This document shows positions 1-7,984 of a DNA stretch of 24,453 nucleotides, piece by piece. This DNA is from Woeseiaceae bacterium (GTDB lineage Bacteria; Pseudomonadota; Gammaproteobacteria; Steroidobacterales; Woeseiaceae), in contig WTCH01000358.1 of the NCBI GenBank assembly GCA_013138675.1, positions 1 through 24,453 of the forward strand, in the 5' to 3' direction. Below the pieces are notes generated by a model. The model worked only from the letters and a program-made list of their open reading frames with translations, had not been told where the DNA came from and did no database searches. How positions within the stretch are numbered: position 1 is the first letter of the stretch; every line of letters begins with the position of its first letter. A program made the translations under genes and the position numbers.

Positions 1-118
1 CGGCGCCGCGGTCATAATCCGCCCGGATTTTGCTGGCCGAAGAGCAAGCTGACATCGTGAAAGCCAGCAGCAGGCAGCCACCAATTGCGAAGAGAGGCCT
101 TGTAGTCGATAGATTCAT
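1..118 (-). CDS. Lipoprotein N-terminus (DUF4136-like), partial
   Basis: The start codon is at 118 and the reading frame runs off the left edge, leaving 39 residues. The visible part is a type II signal peptide: a short basic N-terminus (MNLSTTRP), a hydrophobic core and the lipobox MSAC followed by SS. A signal peptidase II-processed, membrane-anchored lipoprotein is therefore likely. The mature start (SSASKIRADYDRGA) resembles the beginning of DUF4136-family lipoproteins, where a K-(V/I)-x-x-DYD motif follows the lipid anchor; that family call is from memory and tentative. The gene is divergent from the dehydrogenase at 194, with a 75-bp gap that holds a perfect palindrome. Confidence 0.6.
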   Translation of the reverse strand, partial: MNLSTTRPLFAIGGCLLLAFTMSACSSASKIRADYDRGA

Positions 119-150
119 TTTTTTCGCTCCGGTTTGTCGGCGAACAATAG

Positions 151-164
151 TACGGAATTCCGTA
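151..164. promoter_or_regulatory. 14-bp perfect palindrome, candidate operator
   Basis: TACGGAATTCCGTA is a perfect 14-bp inverted repeat, centred in the 75-bp gap between the divergent lipoprotein and dehydrogenase genes. A second small inverted repeat (AGTAT-AAG-ATACT, 178-190) lies just before the dehydrogenase start and contains a TATAAG -10-like hexamer. Perfect short palindromes in divergent promoters are typical binding sites for dimeric repressors. The regulator is not identifiable, and no second copy was noticed in the window. Confidence 0.4.
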
Positions 165-193
165 TCTGGCGCGCCTCAGTATAAGATACTCAG

Positions 194-1558
194 ATGAGGG
201 AAATCATACAGCAATTGACGGATATTCTTGGGTCCGAATGTGTCGTGGGCAGTGATCACCTGTATAACCGCGCAACGTCCTACTGGGACTCGTCACCCAC
301 GGAGGCAATGGCACTATTACGCCCGGGGTCGACGGAACAACTTAGCGCGATCATGAAGATCTGCCACGAGCATGGCCAAAGCGTCGTGATGCAAGGTGGT
401 TTGACCGGAATTGTGGAGGGTGCGCTTTCGACACCCAACGACATCATCATCTCGCTTGAACGCATGAACAAAATAGAGTCCGTCGATGTGCTCGATGGTG
501 TTGCCGTCATTCAGGCTGGCGCGGTCCTGCAGACGGTTCAGGAAGAGCTCGCCGCACAGGGATTCCTTTTTCCGCTGGATTTCGGCGCACGCGGCAGCGC
601 CACTATCGGCGGCGCGACAGCAACAAACGCTGGCGGCCTCAATGTATTGAGATACGGCATGATGCGCAATCTTGTGCTGGGTCTCGAAGCGGTACTTGCC
701 GACGGCACTGTCATGTCATCGATGAACACGATGCTGAAGAACAACACGGGCTACGATCTTAAGCAGCTCTTCATCGGCAGCGAGGGCACGCTCGGCGTTG
801 TGACGCGCGTTGTCGTAAAGCTGTCGCCGCTGACGTCGAGTCGTCAGACGGCGATGCTCGCGATGAACTCCTTCGATGCCGTCGTCCGGGTATTGCAGAC
901 AATGCGGACCGACCTGGCCGGTACGCTGAGTGCCTATGAGGTCATGTGGAATAACTATTTCACCGCTGTAACCGGGGAGGGTGGACACGTTGCGCCACTC
1001 GCTCGCGACCATCCTTTCTACGTCCTTGCCGAAGCCGAAGGATCGGATCCGGAAGCCGATGATCAGCGTTTCCAGCGACTACTTGAGCAGGCGCACGTGA
1101 GTGGGGACATTGTCGATGCGGTTGTGCCCAAATCGGAATCGGAGCGAGACGCACTTTGGGCTATCCGCGAGCAATTTGAGGTGGCGCAACCTGCCTATCT
1201 GTATGACGTCAGTTTGCCGATGAAGGCGATGAGTTCCTACGTCGACAAACTTGAGCTCGGGCTTAGTGCCTGGCGTTCAGATGCTGAATGCAATGTTTTC
1301 GGGCACATCGCTGACGGCAACCTGCACATTTTCGTCAAACCCTATGATGACGGCGCTCATCACGCGGACAGCGACGAAATCGTCTACGGCTGCCTTGAAG
1401 GGCTTGGTGGCTCAATTTCTGCCGAGCACGGCATTGGTATCGAGAAAAAACACTGGCTGGGCGAGACGCGTTCCCCAGCTGAAATTCAGATGATGCGCAG
1501 CCTGAAAAATTTGCTGGATCCCAAGAATGTCCTCAATCCCGGCAAGGTAATTGATTAA
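194..1558 (+). CDS. FAD-linked 2-hydroxyacid dehydrogenase (GlcD/DLD/D2HGDH-type)
   Basis: A 454-residue protein with the VAO/PCMH two-domain layout. An N-terminal FAD-binding half (about residues 35-215) contains GARGSATIGG and NTGYDLKQLFIGSEGTLG, the usual FAD-binding loops of this family. The C-terminal FAD-oxidase C domain carries the metal-site motif GHIADGNLH (H371, H378), SAEHGIGIEKK (H412) and the terminal signature LDPKNVLNPGK. Family members oxidise D-2-hydroxyacids (D-lactate, glycolate, D-2-hydroxyglutarate) to 2-oxoacids and pass electrons to quinone or an electron-transfer flavoprotein. The exact substrate cannot be read from the sequence. The length is normal and no frameshift is seen. 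No clear Shine-Dalgarno precedes the ATG. It stands alone, about 100 bp upstream of the WS/DGAT gene. Confidence 0.85.
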   Translation: MREIIQQLTDILGSECVVGSDHLYNRATSYWDSSPTEAMALLRPGSTEQLSAIMKICHEHGQSVVMQGGLTGIVEGALSTPNDIIISLERMNKIESVDVLDGVAVIQAGAVLQTVQEELAAQGFLFPLDFGARGSATIGGATATNAGGLNVLRYGMMRNLVLGLEAVLADGTVMSSMNTMLKNNTGYDLKQLFIGSEGTLGVVTRVVVKLSPLTSSRQTAMLAMNSFDAVVRVLQTMRTDLAGTLSAYEVMWNNYFTAVTGEGGHVAPLARDHPFYVLAEAEGSDPEADDQRFQRLLEQAHVSGDIVDAVVPKSESERDALWAIREQFEVAQPAYLYDVSLPMKAMSSYVDKLELGLSAWRSDAECNVFGHIADGNLHIFVKPYDDGAHHADSDEIVYGCLEGLGGSISAEHGIGIEKKHWLGETRSPAEIQMMRSLKNLLDPKNVLNPGKVID

Positions 1559-1659
1559 TACGTAAATCCCCAAATAGCAAAGATCGCCGAGACGTACCAT
1601 TGTGCGGTAATCGTGTTGGCGTATGAAAACGCCGTCTGAAATCTCAACAGGTCTGTTTC

Positions 1660-3081
1660 ATGCAGATGCGACAACTCAGCGCTCAGGATGCGGCCTTTCT
1701 CTACCTTGAAAGCCGCGGGGCGCACCTGCACCTGACGTCCCTGAATATCTACGATCAGTCCACGGCGCCTGGCGGCAAGGTGAGCCACAAAGATATCCTC
1801 AGGTACGTTGAAAGCCGGCTGCACACGTCGCCCATATACCGCCAAAAGCTGGTATCGCTGCCGTTCAGCGTCGACTATCCCTACTGGGTGGATGACGAGC
1901 AGTTCGATCTCGAGTTTCACATTCGCCACATCGCGCTACCTGAACCGCGCGACTGGCGGCAACTGTGCATACTCGTCGCACGAATTCACTCGCGCCGCCT
2001 GGATCTGACCCGCCCGCCGTGGGAAATGTATGTCGTAGAAGGGCTCGACAACATCCCCGGAATTCCCGAAGGTGCTTTCGCGATTATTGCTAAATATCAC
2101 CATGCGGCAATCGATGGAGTGTCCGGCCAGGAGATTATGAGCGGTCTGCACAGCACGACACCAGAATTCGAGTCCGAGCCCGAAGTCGACGATTGGGAAG
2201 CTCAGACTGAACCCTCCTGGCTCGGCCTGTTGACGCGTGCCGCGGTCAATAATATTCGCCAGCCATTTCAACTGGCGAAGGCCGTCTCGGCAACCCTGCC
2301 GGGGATCAGCCAGGCTCTGCTCAGGGGCGAGTTGCCGGAGATCACGCCGGACAATGATGTGCCAGAGACCCGATTCAATGGGGAGGTCTCGCCACACCGC
2401 GTATTCGAGGGCCAGACGTTCAAGCTGAAAGAGCTTGCCGCGATCAGGGGGGCTGTCCCTGGTGCCACGGTCAACGATGTGGTGCTTGCCATCTGTGGTG
2501 GAGCGCTACGCGCATACCTTCTGGATAAAGGCGAGCTTCCCGAGGAATCCCTGGTTGCGATGGCGCCGATCAACACGCGGATCACCGCAGAGGAGGGAAC
2601 AGGCGGCAACAAGCTTGCGATGATGTTAGTGCCGATCCACACAGAAGTCGCAAATCCGCTCGCGCGTTTGCGGGCGGTCGTCGAGGCAACCAGGAACGCC
2701 AAGGAAACCCGCAACGCTATCGGTGCCAGGCAGATGACGGATCTCACGCAGCATATTCCGTCAGCCACGAACGCACTGGCCGGTCGATTGATTACCGGGC
2801 TTGGATTAGGCCATCGCGCGATACGCATATGCAACTGCACGATCACCAATGTTCCGGGACCGCAGCAACCGCTGTATTTCAACGGCGCGAAACTATTAAA
2901 GATGACGGGCAGTGCGCCGATCATCGATGGCATGGGCCTGATCATTACCGCGATCAGCTACAACGGCGAGATCATCTTCTCATTCACGGCTTGTCGGGAA
3001 ATGACGCCGGACCCTGAAAAACTCGCGACCTTTGCCCTGAAGTCATTCAAGGCATTGCGAAAGGCTGCCACGGCTACTTGA
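1660..3081 (+). CDS. Wax ester synthase / diacylglycerol acyltransferase (WS/DGAT)
   Basis: A 473-residue bacterial WS/DGAT-type O-acyltransferase. The catalytic motif HHxxxDG is present as HHAAIDG (residues 147-153). The substrate-pocket region RPPWEMYVVEG lies upstream, and the C-terminal half has NDVVLAICGGALR and TNVPGPQQPLY, both standard family signatures. These enzymes transfer acyl groups from acyl-CoA to fatty alcohols or diacylglycerol at the membrane, making wax esters or triacylglycerol stored in lipid bodies. The length is typical. The gene converges on the HAD/acyltransferase fusion with an 8-bp overlap of coding ends. Nearby genes for a lipase-like hydrolase, an AGPAT domain and phasins support a neutral-lipid role. 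Which product dominates cannot be told from the sequence. Confidence 0.92.
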   Translation: MQMRQLSAQDAAFLYLESRGAHLHLTSLNIYDQSTAPGGKVSHKDILRYVESRLHTSPIYRQKLVSLPFSVDYPYWVDDEQFDLEFHIRHIALPEPRDWRQLCILVARIHSRRLDLTRPPWEMYVVEGLDNIPGIPEGAFAIIAKYHHAAIDGVSGQEIMSGLHSTTPEFESEPEVDDWEAQTEPSWLGLLTRAAVNNIRQPFQLAKAVSATLPGISQALLRGELPEITPDNDVPETRFNGEVSPHRVFEGQTFKLKELAAIRGAVPGATVNDVVLAICGGALRAYLLDKGELPEESLVAMAPINTRITAEEGTGGNKLAMMLVPIHTEVANPLARLRAVVEATRNAKETRNAIGARQMTDLTQHIPSATNALAGRLITGLGLGHRAIRICNCTITNVPGPQQPLYFNGAKLLKMTGSAPIIDGMGLIITAISYNGEIIFSFTACREMTPDPEKLATFALKSFKALRKAATAT

Positions 3082-4531
3082 CGCTGCGCAGCTTCACCTC
3101 TTCTTTGTCAGCCTGGCCGAGATTCTTGAGAAACAGTCGACGAATCTCGTCGGCGTGCTCGTGCACGGTCGCGGCCGTCCAGTTGTCCGTCGCAATAGGG
3201 GGTAGCACTTTGACATCGATCTTTGCGGGCCGAATGATCGCACCGGTCTTGGGCATGGAGTCGGACGAGTTCGCAATCACGATCGGTATGACAGGCACCC
3301 CGGCTTGCATTGCAATGTGGAATGCTCCCATCTTGAACTCGCCCAGCTTGTAGCCGAGGCTGCGCTGTCCCTCAGGCGCGATTGCGATGGAGATACCTTC
3401 CTTGAGGCGTCTGACCGCCGGTTTCAGGGCATCGATCGCCTGGTCGTGATTGCCGCGATCGATGAACATCGTGCCCACCGCACCGAGAATCGTGCCGACC
3501 AGGGGATTCGATTGCATTTCTGTTTTGACCACGCCTGAAAAATTGCGCCGCAACAGGCGTGCGAGGATCAATGCATCCGTCGCGCTTTGATGATTGAAGA
3601 CGAATACGGCTGGCCGGTCTGACCACAAGTGCTCTTCGCCTTCGGTCGCGACCTGCAGCCCGGCCGCCCCGCTGCCAAAATCACCCCAGATGGGGATTGC
3701 AGTATTGATGAGTTCCCGCCTGGACTGGTTCAGGAACCAGCCGGGCAATCCGGCCAGGAACGAGCCGAAGAAACCGCCGAAGACGAGTCCGGTCCTGGCG
3801 ACGTCCCAGAAGCCTGGCAGACCGCGGCTGGCGAAGCTCTGCACCGGCCATCCCTCGCGTCGCGCCTTGCTCTGCAATTCCGCGTCGGGATTCACTGGCC
3901 GCGGAAAACCGACGTCCTCGAGCAGCGGGATATCTTCGCCACCGTCCGTATAGAAGTAGCTCTTGCCGAGGTTGATACCATTATCTTCGGCGAAACTCCG
4001 TGCGGCCTCGAGCTTGCCCTTGCCGTAACACAGGGGTGGTAGCAGATTGCCCGTCAGGGCGCCGTTTTCTACCTCGAGATGGTTGCAAAGCACGTGCTTG
4101 ATGCCGAGCTCGGCAGCAATGTGCCGCACCTGGTACTGCGTCGCCGACGATACGATGACGACGGTGTGTCCTTTCGCGACGTGGGCTTCGACCAGTGCCC
4201 GGGATTCCGGATAAATATTGCCTGACAGGTCGTTCTTGTAGACCTGCTCTGAGGTGTCCACCATCAGACTGTCTGAAATGCCGCGCAGGCTCGCCGCTGT
4301 CTGCGCCATAATGTCGGGAAAATCGCTCAGCTTCAGGCCATATTCCCAGCCGGCAGCTAGTTGTGTGATCGCCTCACGAGGAGGCATGTCACCGCTCAAT
4401 ACACGCTGGCGCAAGAAGGAAAGAACCGAGAATCCGGCGATCAACGTACCGTCGAAATCAAAGAACGCAGCGGTCGTGCGTCCACCCCTTGATTGGTCAA
4501 CGTCGGCAGTGACATGTGCATAGTGTTTCAT
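3074..4531 (-). CDS. HAD-IB phosphatase fused to 1-acylglycerol-3-phosphate acyltransferase
   Basis: A 485-residue two-domain protein. The N-terminal HAD-IB domain (about 20-225) has motif I FFDFDGT (D25, D27), motif II IVSSAT, a conserved Lys in the GKGKLEA stretch and the acidic motif YTDGGEDIPLLEDVG. A hydrophobic segment at about 248-267 probably anchors it to the membrane. The C-terminal PlsC-like domain (about 295-470) has NHxxxxD as NHQSATD (N313, H314, D319), EGQRS (E387) in place of the common EGTRS, and VPVIPI. The second domain should acylate lysophosphatidate to phosphatidate. The phosphatase domain could act on phosphatidate or a related phosphomonoester, which would feed diacylglycerol to WS/DGAT; that last step is inference. 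It is the last gene of a leftward operon and overlaps the hemerythrin stop by ATGA. Confidence 0.88.
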   Translation of the reverse strand: MKHYAHVTADVDQSRGGRTTAAFFDFDGTLIAGFSVLSFLRQRVLSGDMPPREAITQLAAGWEYGLKLSDFPDIMAQTAASLRGISDSLMVDTSEQVYKNDLSGNIYPESRALVEAHVAKGHTVVIVSSATQYQVRHIAAELGIKHVLCNHLEVENGALTGNLLPPLCYGKGKLEAARSFAEDNGINLGKSYFYTDGGEDIPLLEDVGFPRPVNPDAELQSKARREGWPVQSFASRGLPGFWDVARTGLVFGGFFGSFLAGLPGWFLNQSRRELINTAIPIWGDFGSGAAGLQVATEGEEHLWSDRPAVFVFNHQSATDALILARLLRRNFSGVVKTEMQSNPLVGTILGAVGTMFIDRGNHDQAIDALKPAVRRLKEGISIAIAPEGQRSLGYKLGEFKMGAFHIAMQAGVPVIPIVIANSSDSMPKTGAIIRPAKIDVKVLPPIATDNWTAATVHEHADEIRRLFLKNLGQADKEEVKLRSVK

Positions 4532-5412
4532 TGTTCGCCCTTGAAAAGAGACACAGCTGCGTTTCTCAGCGTTCTGAAGTAAACACCTGCGGCTTGGCTG
4601 CTTGCTTCTATCGCTGTGGTACCGACAAATCCGGCATACCGCGCTTGCAAAGCGAGCGTGGACGCCAGGCCGCGTCCGTCGAATGATTTGTCCGTCACCA
4701 CGCTAAATTCACGCGTGAGCAAGTCGCCATGCCGCTGCAGCAAGTTCCACATCTCTGCAATGCCGGTCTCGAGCGCATCGGCGCTGAGAATCATATTGTC
4801 GAGTTGCAGAAAACCGAAGCGTGTCATTTGCCGCGACAGCTGGTCCGCACGATTAGCGAAGTACTCATAAAGCACGCGGTAATCACGCTGTACCGTCGGT
4901 CCAAACAGCGGGTCTTGCTTGGCTTCCAGGCTCATGTCCATCGCATGCCAGTCCCTGTTAGCAAGGCATTGAATCGCAGCAGGAAACAGTTCGTTTTCCT
5001 CGAACTCGATGTGCTGCCGAAGCCTGCCGATGTATTTGTTGGTGGTAGCACGCACAGCGTCTGCCGCTTTGGGGGTCTTTTGCCGGGCCGCGGTGTCCAA
5101 CAGTTTCTGGATCCTGGCCGTTTCCCTGTGCATCGCGTTATGGTCTTTTCGCAGGTGAGCCACGTCTTTGGCTCTGTCGGGATTGCGCTGTACCAGCTTG
5201 TCGAACATCAGGTCTTCGGTCGGGTGGTGCACGACGTCGGTGTATTCGTGCATGTAATGCACGATGTCCTGAATCAGGAAAAAATCGGCTGCCGCGGTAA
5301 GCTCTGTCGCGTTCAGTTGTTCTTCCAGCGTTTCGAGCAACAGCGTCAAATACCGGTGTTCGTCTCTGAGGGTAACGATTGCGTCAGGGAGCCTTACTGT
5401 CGGGACAGCCAC
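4528..5412 (-). CDS. Hemerythrin HHE-domain protein with C-terminal helical tail
   Basis: A 294-residue protein. Residues about 12-150 form a full hemerythrin HHE domain: DEH (H19), HEY (H55), HHPTED (H62/H63, E66), KDHNAMH (H91, H95) and RQHIEFEENELFP (H134, E138/E139). All expected diiron ligands are present, so binding of O2, NO or iron, or redox sensing, is possible. Residues about 205-290 are a long helical, Ala-rich extension with amphipathic character, which resembles phasin helices. The start is GTG, and its G is shared with the TAG stop of the upstream hydrolase (TAGTG), so translation is probably coupled. The stop overlaps the next start (ATGA). Its place between a lipase-like hydrolase and a lipid acyltransferase is unusual for hemerythrins. 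Confidence 0.85.
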   Translation of the reverse strand: MAVPTVRLPDAIVTLRDEHRYLTLLLETLEEQLNATELTAAADFFLIQDIVHYMHEYTDVVHHPTEDLMFDKLVQRNPDRAKDVAHLRKDHNAMHRETARIQKLLDTAARQKTPKAADAVRATTNKYIGRLRQHIEFEENELFPAAIQCLANRDWHAMDMSLEAKQDPLFGPTVQRDYRVLYEYFANRADQLSRQMTRFGFLQLDNMILSADALETGIAEMWNLLQRHGDLLTREFSVVTDKSFDGRGLASTLALQARYAGFVGTTAIEASSQAAGVYFRTLRNAAVSLFKGEQ

Positions 5413-6341
5413 TATCCGGACTCCGCGAGTGTGGTGATGTCGGTGCTAGCTACGTCACTGTCTTGTTCCGGGTAGAGCCTCGAAACGACAAACTGCAGGC
5501 TTTCCGAATAGTAGTTATAAGGATCGAAAATCTGCCAGTCGTCGCGGTCCTGCACGAGCCGGTCGGCGATCGCGAGCAGCACCCAGGGATTGACGGACAT
5601 GCCAATGTGCGAAGACAACACCCTGAGGTTTTCTCTCGGTGCTGAGTTGTCGCTCTGTTCGACGATGTACTGCGGGATGATGGACGACGCTTCGTCAACA
5701 ACACCATCCAGAGGACTGTGTATCGAAACACAGGGTAAAGCCGGCCGGTCTGCGTCCCAATGCAGCAGCCCCGAGCGACCCGCAAGTTCAGCATGCGACT
5801 GCCGGTTCATCCAGTAGCCAAAGGTGCTGACAACACGATTGACGTGTGTTGTCAGGTAAGGGTGAAAGGACGGCGAGCCGAGCATGATGACGCGGTCGAC
5901 AAGGTCGGGCATTTGCAGCGCAAGTTCCCTGGCATAGACGCCACCGAGGCTCTGTCCGATCAGGGAAACCGGTGCCGAGTGCTCGTCTGCGAGTTTCTGA
6001 ATCGTGCCGCCGACCTCAACGATCATGTTATCGAGTTGCTCGCCCCAGCTTGTTTCCTGTGGGCCAAGATTGCGGCCAAGGCCCCAGCTCTGGGCCTCGA
6101 AACCGTGCCGATTGAGGTAGCGATTAAGCCGTAGCAGCGTGTTGCCCGATGCCAGAAAGCCAGGAAATGTGATTACCGGCCGATTACCACCGCCATGCGG
6201 CGTGACTTTGTTCCAGATACAGCTGCTGAGCATTCCAACTGCCAGCTCTCCTCTCGCACCGAGCAGGTCCATCTGGAGCTTGAATAAATCAGTCAGCATC
6301 GTCGTCGCGGCCGCAGTTTGGCCAGCCTGGTTCAGGTTCAT
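5412..6341 (-). CDS. Alpha/beta-hydrolase, lipase/esterase-like
   Basis: With the ATG at 6341 the protein has 309 residues. A TTG at 6356 would add five; neither start has a clear Shine-Dalgarno. The nucleophile elbow is LIGQSLGGVYAR (GxSxG). An oxyanion-side motif, TFPGFLASG, is followed by WGLGRNLGP, as in the PGAP1-like/triacylglycerol-lipase group. An Asp in SIHSPLDGVVDE and a His in LSSHIGM fit the rest of the triad. Relatives hydrolyse carboxylic esters, often lipids. No signal peptide is evident, so the enzyme is probably cytoplasmic or peripheral. It is the first gene of the three-gene leftward operon, divergent from the TetR regulator. In this context it could mobilise stored wax ester or triacylglycerol (inference). 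Confidence 0.82.
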   Translation of the reverse strand: MNLNQAGQTAAATTMLTDLFKLQMDLLGARGELAVGMLSSCIWNKVTPHGGGNRPVITFPGFLASGNTLLRLNRYLNRHGFEAQSWGLGRNLGPQETSWGEQLDNMIVEVGGTIQKLADEHSAPVSLIGQSLGGVYARELALQMPDLVDRVIMLGSPSFHPYLTTHVNRVVSTFGYWMNRQSHAELAGRSGLLHWDADRPALPCVSIHSPLDGVVDEASSIIPQYIVEQSDNSAPRENLRVLSSHIGMSVNPWVLLAIADRLVQDRDDWQIFDPYNYYSESLQFVVSRLYPEQDSDVASTDITTLAESG

Positions 6342-6359
6342 CGGTATCAATGGCAATTA

Positions 6360-6373
6360 CAATACGGATATTG
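6360..6373. promoter_or_regulatory. Inverted repeat, candidate TetR operator
   Basis: CAATA-CGGA-TATTG has 5-bp arms around a 4-bp centre. It sits in the gap between the divergent hydrolase operon and the TetR gene. A second weaker repeat, CCATT-N9-AATGG (6390-6408), lies closer to the TetR start. Position favours autoregulation by the neighbouring TetR protein, but the arms are short enough to arise by chance. Confidence 0.25.
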
Positions 6374-6435
6374 CGCATTTTTCCGGCCCCCATTGCCGCC
6401 CATAATGGACCCGTCGTGAACAGCGGAATCGACAG

Positions 6436-7089
6436 ATGAACGAGCGGCTCAAATCCGGCGCAGCTACGCGCCAGAGAATTCTTGTGGCTTCGTTGCTGCT
6501 GTTCAACGAACAGGGCGAGCCCAAGACGACAACCAATGCCATTGCGAATGAAGTCGACATCAGCCCTGGAAATCTGCATTACCACTTCCACAGGAAATCT
6601 GACCTGGTTGACGCCCTGCTAGCGGGGTTTCGGGTAGATGCGAGGCGCGTGCTTCAGCCGTCAGATTCGAACCAGGCTTCGCTCGAGAATTTCTGGATGT
6701 TCCTCTACCTTCTCCTTGAACTAACTGCGGCATACCGCTTCCTTTTCCGCGACATGGAGTCCCTGACTGTCGAATACCCCAAAGTCGGCAAGGCGATGCA
6801 GCATTTTGCGAAGGGGCTTGCCGCTGCATTTGAATTTCACCTGCAGACCCTGGTAGACGGTCGTATTCTCAGCCCTGGCAGCGAAGAAATGCATGTCGTT
6901 GCCAGGGATCTCGCGGTCATCGCACTTTTCTCGCAACGTTTCGATGCACTCATCGACGCATCGTCCGCTGCCGACGTGTCGTCACTGCGCATCGCCCGGT
7001 CAATTCTCAATGTATTGAAGCCATTCGTCGCCGAAGGCGCCGCTGAGCACCTGGATGAATTGGCCAGCCACTACGAAGCGTCTGGCTAG
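6436..7089 (+). CDS. TetR/AcrR-family transcriptional regulator
   Basis: A 217-residue protein. Residues about 10-60 form the TetR DNA-binding domain, with the typical helix-turn-helix end TTNAIANEVDISPGNLHYHFHRKSDLV. The rest is an all-helical ligand-binding domain that does not reveal its ligand. Divergent transcription from the hydrolase/hemerythrin/HAD-acyltransferase operon suggests it represses that operon and itself. A lipid-derived ligand such as an acyl-CoA would fit but is inference. It converges with the small phasin gene: the two stop codons share the palindrome CTAG, a 4-bp overlap. Confidence 0.88.
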   Translation: MNERLKSGAATRQRILVASLLLFNEQGEPKTTTNAIANEVDISPGNLHYHFHRKSDLVDALLAGFRVDARRVLQPSDSNQASLENFWMFLYLLLELTAAYRFLFRDMESLTVEYPKVGKAMQHFAKGLAAAFEFHLQTLVDGRILSPGSEEMHVVARDLAVIALFSQRFDALIDASSAADVSSLRIARSILNVLKPFVAEGAAEHLDELASHYEASG

Positions 7090-7346
7090 CTGCTCAAGCT
7101 CTTCTGAAACTTCCTGAAAGACGCCTGATATTTATCGCGTGCGATTTCGCCGTCTTTCACTAATTCGTCAAACTTGTCGCCGACGTCGGTCTGGATAGTC
7201 GAGACTAATCCCAGGCTTGCCAGGAAAACCTTGTTTGCGATGACAAACGGCTGTCCGATCATGCTGTCTTCCAGCATCTCAAATACAGATTTGTCTGGTT
7301 TTTTCCGCGTAGCTACTTTTTTCTTCGCTACTTTCTTTTCTGCCAT
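7086..7346 (-). CDS. Small phasin-like granule protein
   Basis: An 86-residue protein with a Lys-rich start (MAEKKVAKKKVATRKK). A helical stretch follows, with NKVFLASLGLVSTIQTDVGDKFDELVKDGEIARDK. That segment parallels the N-terminal helix of the neighbouring larger phasin (FLAGLGALSNAQELGVKTFDTLVKEGEDFRDK), so the two genes look like a diverged tandem duplication. The family is the PhaI/PhaF type that coats polyhydroxyalkanoate granules. The basic residues are at the N-terminus here rather than in a C-terminal tail. It starts 4 bp after the upstream phasin stop with Shine-Dalgarno AGTAGGA, so both are on one transcript. Confidence 0.75.
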   Translation of the reverse strand: MAEKKVAKKKVATRKKPDKSVFEMLEDSMIGQPFVIANKVFLASLGLVSTIQTDVGDKFDELVKDGEIARDKYQASFRKFQKSLSS

Positions 7347-7350
7347 GGTC

Positions 7351-7887
7351 CTACTCCTTGATTACTTCTTTCTCTTTCACTTCGACCGTTACTTTCGTCG
7401 CCGGCTTTGCCGCAGCTTTCGGTTTTGCGGCCGAACGAGCTGTCTTACGCGTCGTCATTGCTTTGCCGTCAAGTTCCTTCAGGATCTTGTTCAGCTTCCT
7501 GTTGAGCATGTCGATGTCTTTCTTGGTCGGTACGTTTAGCCGTTCCATCGCATCTGCGACCCGTGAGTCGAAAACGTCGTGCAGCTTGTCGAGTTTCGAC
7601 GTGTCGCGTACCTGGTCAATAAGCCCGGTCGCTTTCGACTGCGCGTCGCTGGTCATGCCACGAATTGCATCCTGCACGTCGTCGATCAGGGATTCGGTCT
7701 TCTTGGATGTCTTGTCACGAAAGTCCTCACCCTCTTTGACGAGCGTGTCGAAGGTCTTCACGCCCAGTTCTTGCGCATTTGACAGCGCACCGAGTCCAGC
7801 CAGGAACACATGTTCGAACTGTTCCGCAATCTCGCCGATTTTCGAGCCGCTATCTCTTTGTTTTGTTGCATGTTTTACTGCAGTCAT
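7351..7887 (-). CDS. PhaF-type phasin (granule-associated protein)
   Basis: A 178-residue protein. The N-terminal helix (about 17-60, EIAEQFEHVFLAGLGALSNA...) and the leucine-zipper-like segment near 115-140 (MERLNVPTKKDIDMLNRKLNKILKEL) match the PhaI/PhaF phasin pattern. The tail from about 145 is Lys/Ala/Pro-rich (TTRKTARSAAKPKAAAKPATK), like the histone-like tail with which PhaF ties granules to DNA, although it is shorter than in pseudomonads. It probably coats storage granules and helps partition them at division. The Shine-Dalgarno AGGAGAGGG sits just before the ATG. It is divergent from the PHA-granule-region gene at 7985. Confidence 0.85.
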   Translation of the reverse strand: MTAVKHATKQRDSGSKIGEIAEQFEHVFLAGLGALSNAQELGVKTFDTLVKEGEDFRDKTSKKTESLIDDVQDAIRGMTSDAQSKATGLIDQVRDTSKLDKLHDVFDSRVADAMERLNVPTKKDIDMLNRKLNKILKELDGKAMTTRKTARSAAKPKAAAKPATKVTVEVKEKEVIKE

Positions 7888-7984
7888 TGCCCTCTCCTAA
7901 GAGTCGTATTCCTGCCATGATCAGAAGCGTAGCTGCTAGGATTAGGGTGTTCACACTAGAACGTGACGGAATTTCGACGCATTC

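Noticed and set aside
3078..6134. Plus-strand open frames opposite the hydrolase/hemerythrin/HAD operon, up to 248 codons
   Set aside because: They are antisense to genes with intact catalytic motifs and show no recognisable domains themselves.
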